From: Fimbriimonadales bacterium
GTDB lineage: Bacteria; Armatimonadota; Fimbriimonadia; Fimbriimonadales; Fimbriimonadaceae
Reading direction: 5' to 3'
Length of the DNA: 6,484 bases
Assembly (NCBI GenBank): GCA_026392145.1
Contig: JAPLCS010000238.1
Coordinates: forward strand, 1 to 6,484
The position numbers were made by a program, and so were the translations under genes. Position 1 is the stretch's first letter. Every line of letters begins with the position of its first letter. Below the pieces are notes generated by a model. That model was given only the letters and a program-made list of their open reading frames with translations. It did no database searches and was not told the DNA's origin. Positions 5,872 through 6,484 of the stretch are shown here, in pieces.

Positions 5872-6484
5872 TCAAGCCCACGGATCAACTACTAACTTGA
5901 ATGCGCCCTTTTCATCCGGATTTGAAGTAATTTTTTCAAACCATCCTGGCGCCTCTTCCAACTTGATTGGGGTCAACCAATCTTTAACTTTGAATTTTCC
6001 ACTCTCCAACCAAGCCAATGCTTTTGGATAGTCCCCAACCTCAAAATTGCAGCTCGTTACAAGGCGTCTCTCCGAACCTAATCGCAAGAAATTAAGCGGA
6101 ATCTCTTCGTCATGAACAGCCAAGTTGACCAAAGTGCCCACCTTGCCAAGTACAGAAATTCCCAGAGCTAGTGATTCGTGGGTCCCAACCGTATCAAAAA
6201 CGCTTCCAAATCCACTTGGTGCTAACAGCTTTAATTTCGCTTGAATTTCTTCTTGGCTCATCTTGGCAACATTTATGGCATGCCCAATCCCTTGTTTCTT
6301 TGCCATATCGATAGCGTCTTCACTTCGATCAAGCAAAACCGCAAACGATGCTCCCTGAGCCAAAGAAGCTTTGGCGACTCCGTTGCCCGCAGGCCCAGCA
6401 CCTATGCAAAGAATCGGACGACCATTTTGAACATGTCCCACTTCTGATACATGCACACAAACCGCCAAAATATCCATCATTGCC
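5872..6484 (-). CDS. Partial medium-chain (zinc-type) alcohol/polyol dehydrogenase, C-terminal part
   Basis: The frame is open past the right edge (an Ala codon precedes the two Met at 6480-6475), so the true start lies outside the window. What remains is the last 200 or so residues of a medium-chain dehydrogenase. Counting from the Met at 6480, the nucleotide-binding Rossmann motif is GAGPAG (27-32), with an acidic Asp51 at the end of the second strand, which favours NAD over NADP. FDTVGTHESLALG (95-107) and LGKVGTLVNLAV (111-122) are usual for the fold. The catalytic GroES-like half with the zinc ligands is not visible, so zinc dependence is assumed from the family. Only 20 bp separate it from uxaC, suggesting an operon and a hexuronate- or hexonate-related substrate, for example fructuronate/mannonate, tagaturonate/altronate or L-gulonate. 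The substrate is inference. Confidence 0.85.
   Translation of the reverse strand, partial: AMMDILAVCVHVSEVGHVQNGRPILCIGAGPAGNGVAKASLAQGASFAVLLDRSEDAIDMAKKQGIGHAINVAKMSQEEIQAKLKLLAPSGFGSVFDTVGTHESLALGISVLGKVGTLVNLAVHDEEIPLNFLRLGSERRLVTSCNFEVGDYPKALAWLESGKFKVKDWLTPIKLEEAPGWFEKITSNPDEKGAFKLVVDPWA

Noticed and set aside
6241..6447. 68-codon plus-strand ORF
   Set aside because: Antisense to the Rossmann domain of the dehydrogenase.
6475..6480. Met-Met at 6480-6475 as the start of the dehydrogenase
   Set aside because: The frame continues upstream and these residues correspond to the internal stretch before the Rossmann domain; a real start here would lack the whole catalytic half.

Overview
The window is ordinary bacterial chromosome: short intergenic gaps, both strands used, about 45% GC by eye. 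No phage, insertion sequence, CRISPR array, rRNA or tRNA was seen. The organism cannot be named from it. A secreted YVTN-propeller/phosphoesterase fusion, a DUF433-type antitoxin-like gene and a uronate-catabolism cluster suggest an environmental, plant-polymer-degrading bacterium. The phosphoesterase fusion is familiar from groups such as Acidobacteriota, Armatimonadota and Verrucomicrobiota, but this is a weak inference. Shine-Dalgarno use is mixed: clear before the hydrolase and the phosphoesterase, weak or absent before the others.

Left part (1-1353, minus strand). The left edge cuts a small HTH/DUF433-like gene, probably the antitoxin half of a toxin-antitoxin pair whose partner would lie outside the window. 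Next to it is a membrane-anchored alpha/beta hydrolase with a complete Ser-Asp-His triad. A 73-bp divergent gap holding a GAAACAT direct repeat separates the hydrolase from an ASCH-domain gene.

Middle (1354-4443, plus strand). The ASCH protein of 120 residues keeps the Lys/Thr/Glu positions proposed as catalytic in the E. coli N4-acetylcytidine amidohydrolase YqfB. A 324-bp interval follows; it holds only a doubtful small membrane ORF, a tiny ORF with a good ribosome binding site, and a TATAAT box. Then comes an 800-residue exported protein with an N-terminal YncE/YVTN beta-propeller and a C-terminal alkaline-phosphatase-superfamily phosphoesterase.

Right part (4462-6484, minus strand). A medium-chain dehydrogenase, cut by the right edge, is followed after 20 bp by uxaC (uronate isomerase). 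Together they look like a hexuronate operon: UxaC makes fructuronate or tagaturonate, and the dehydrogenase could reduce these in place of UxaB/UxuB. uxaC is split by a frameshift near 5371-5377. Both halves retain family motifs and together would give about 461-462 residues, so this is either a recent mutation or a sequence error.

No clearly new multi-gene system is visible. The points most worth checking are the uxaC frameshift, the dehydrogenase-uxaC pairing, and the YqfB-like residues of the ASCH protein.
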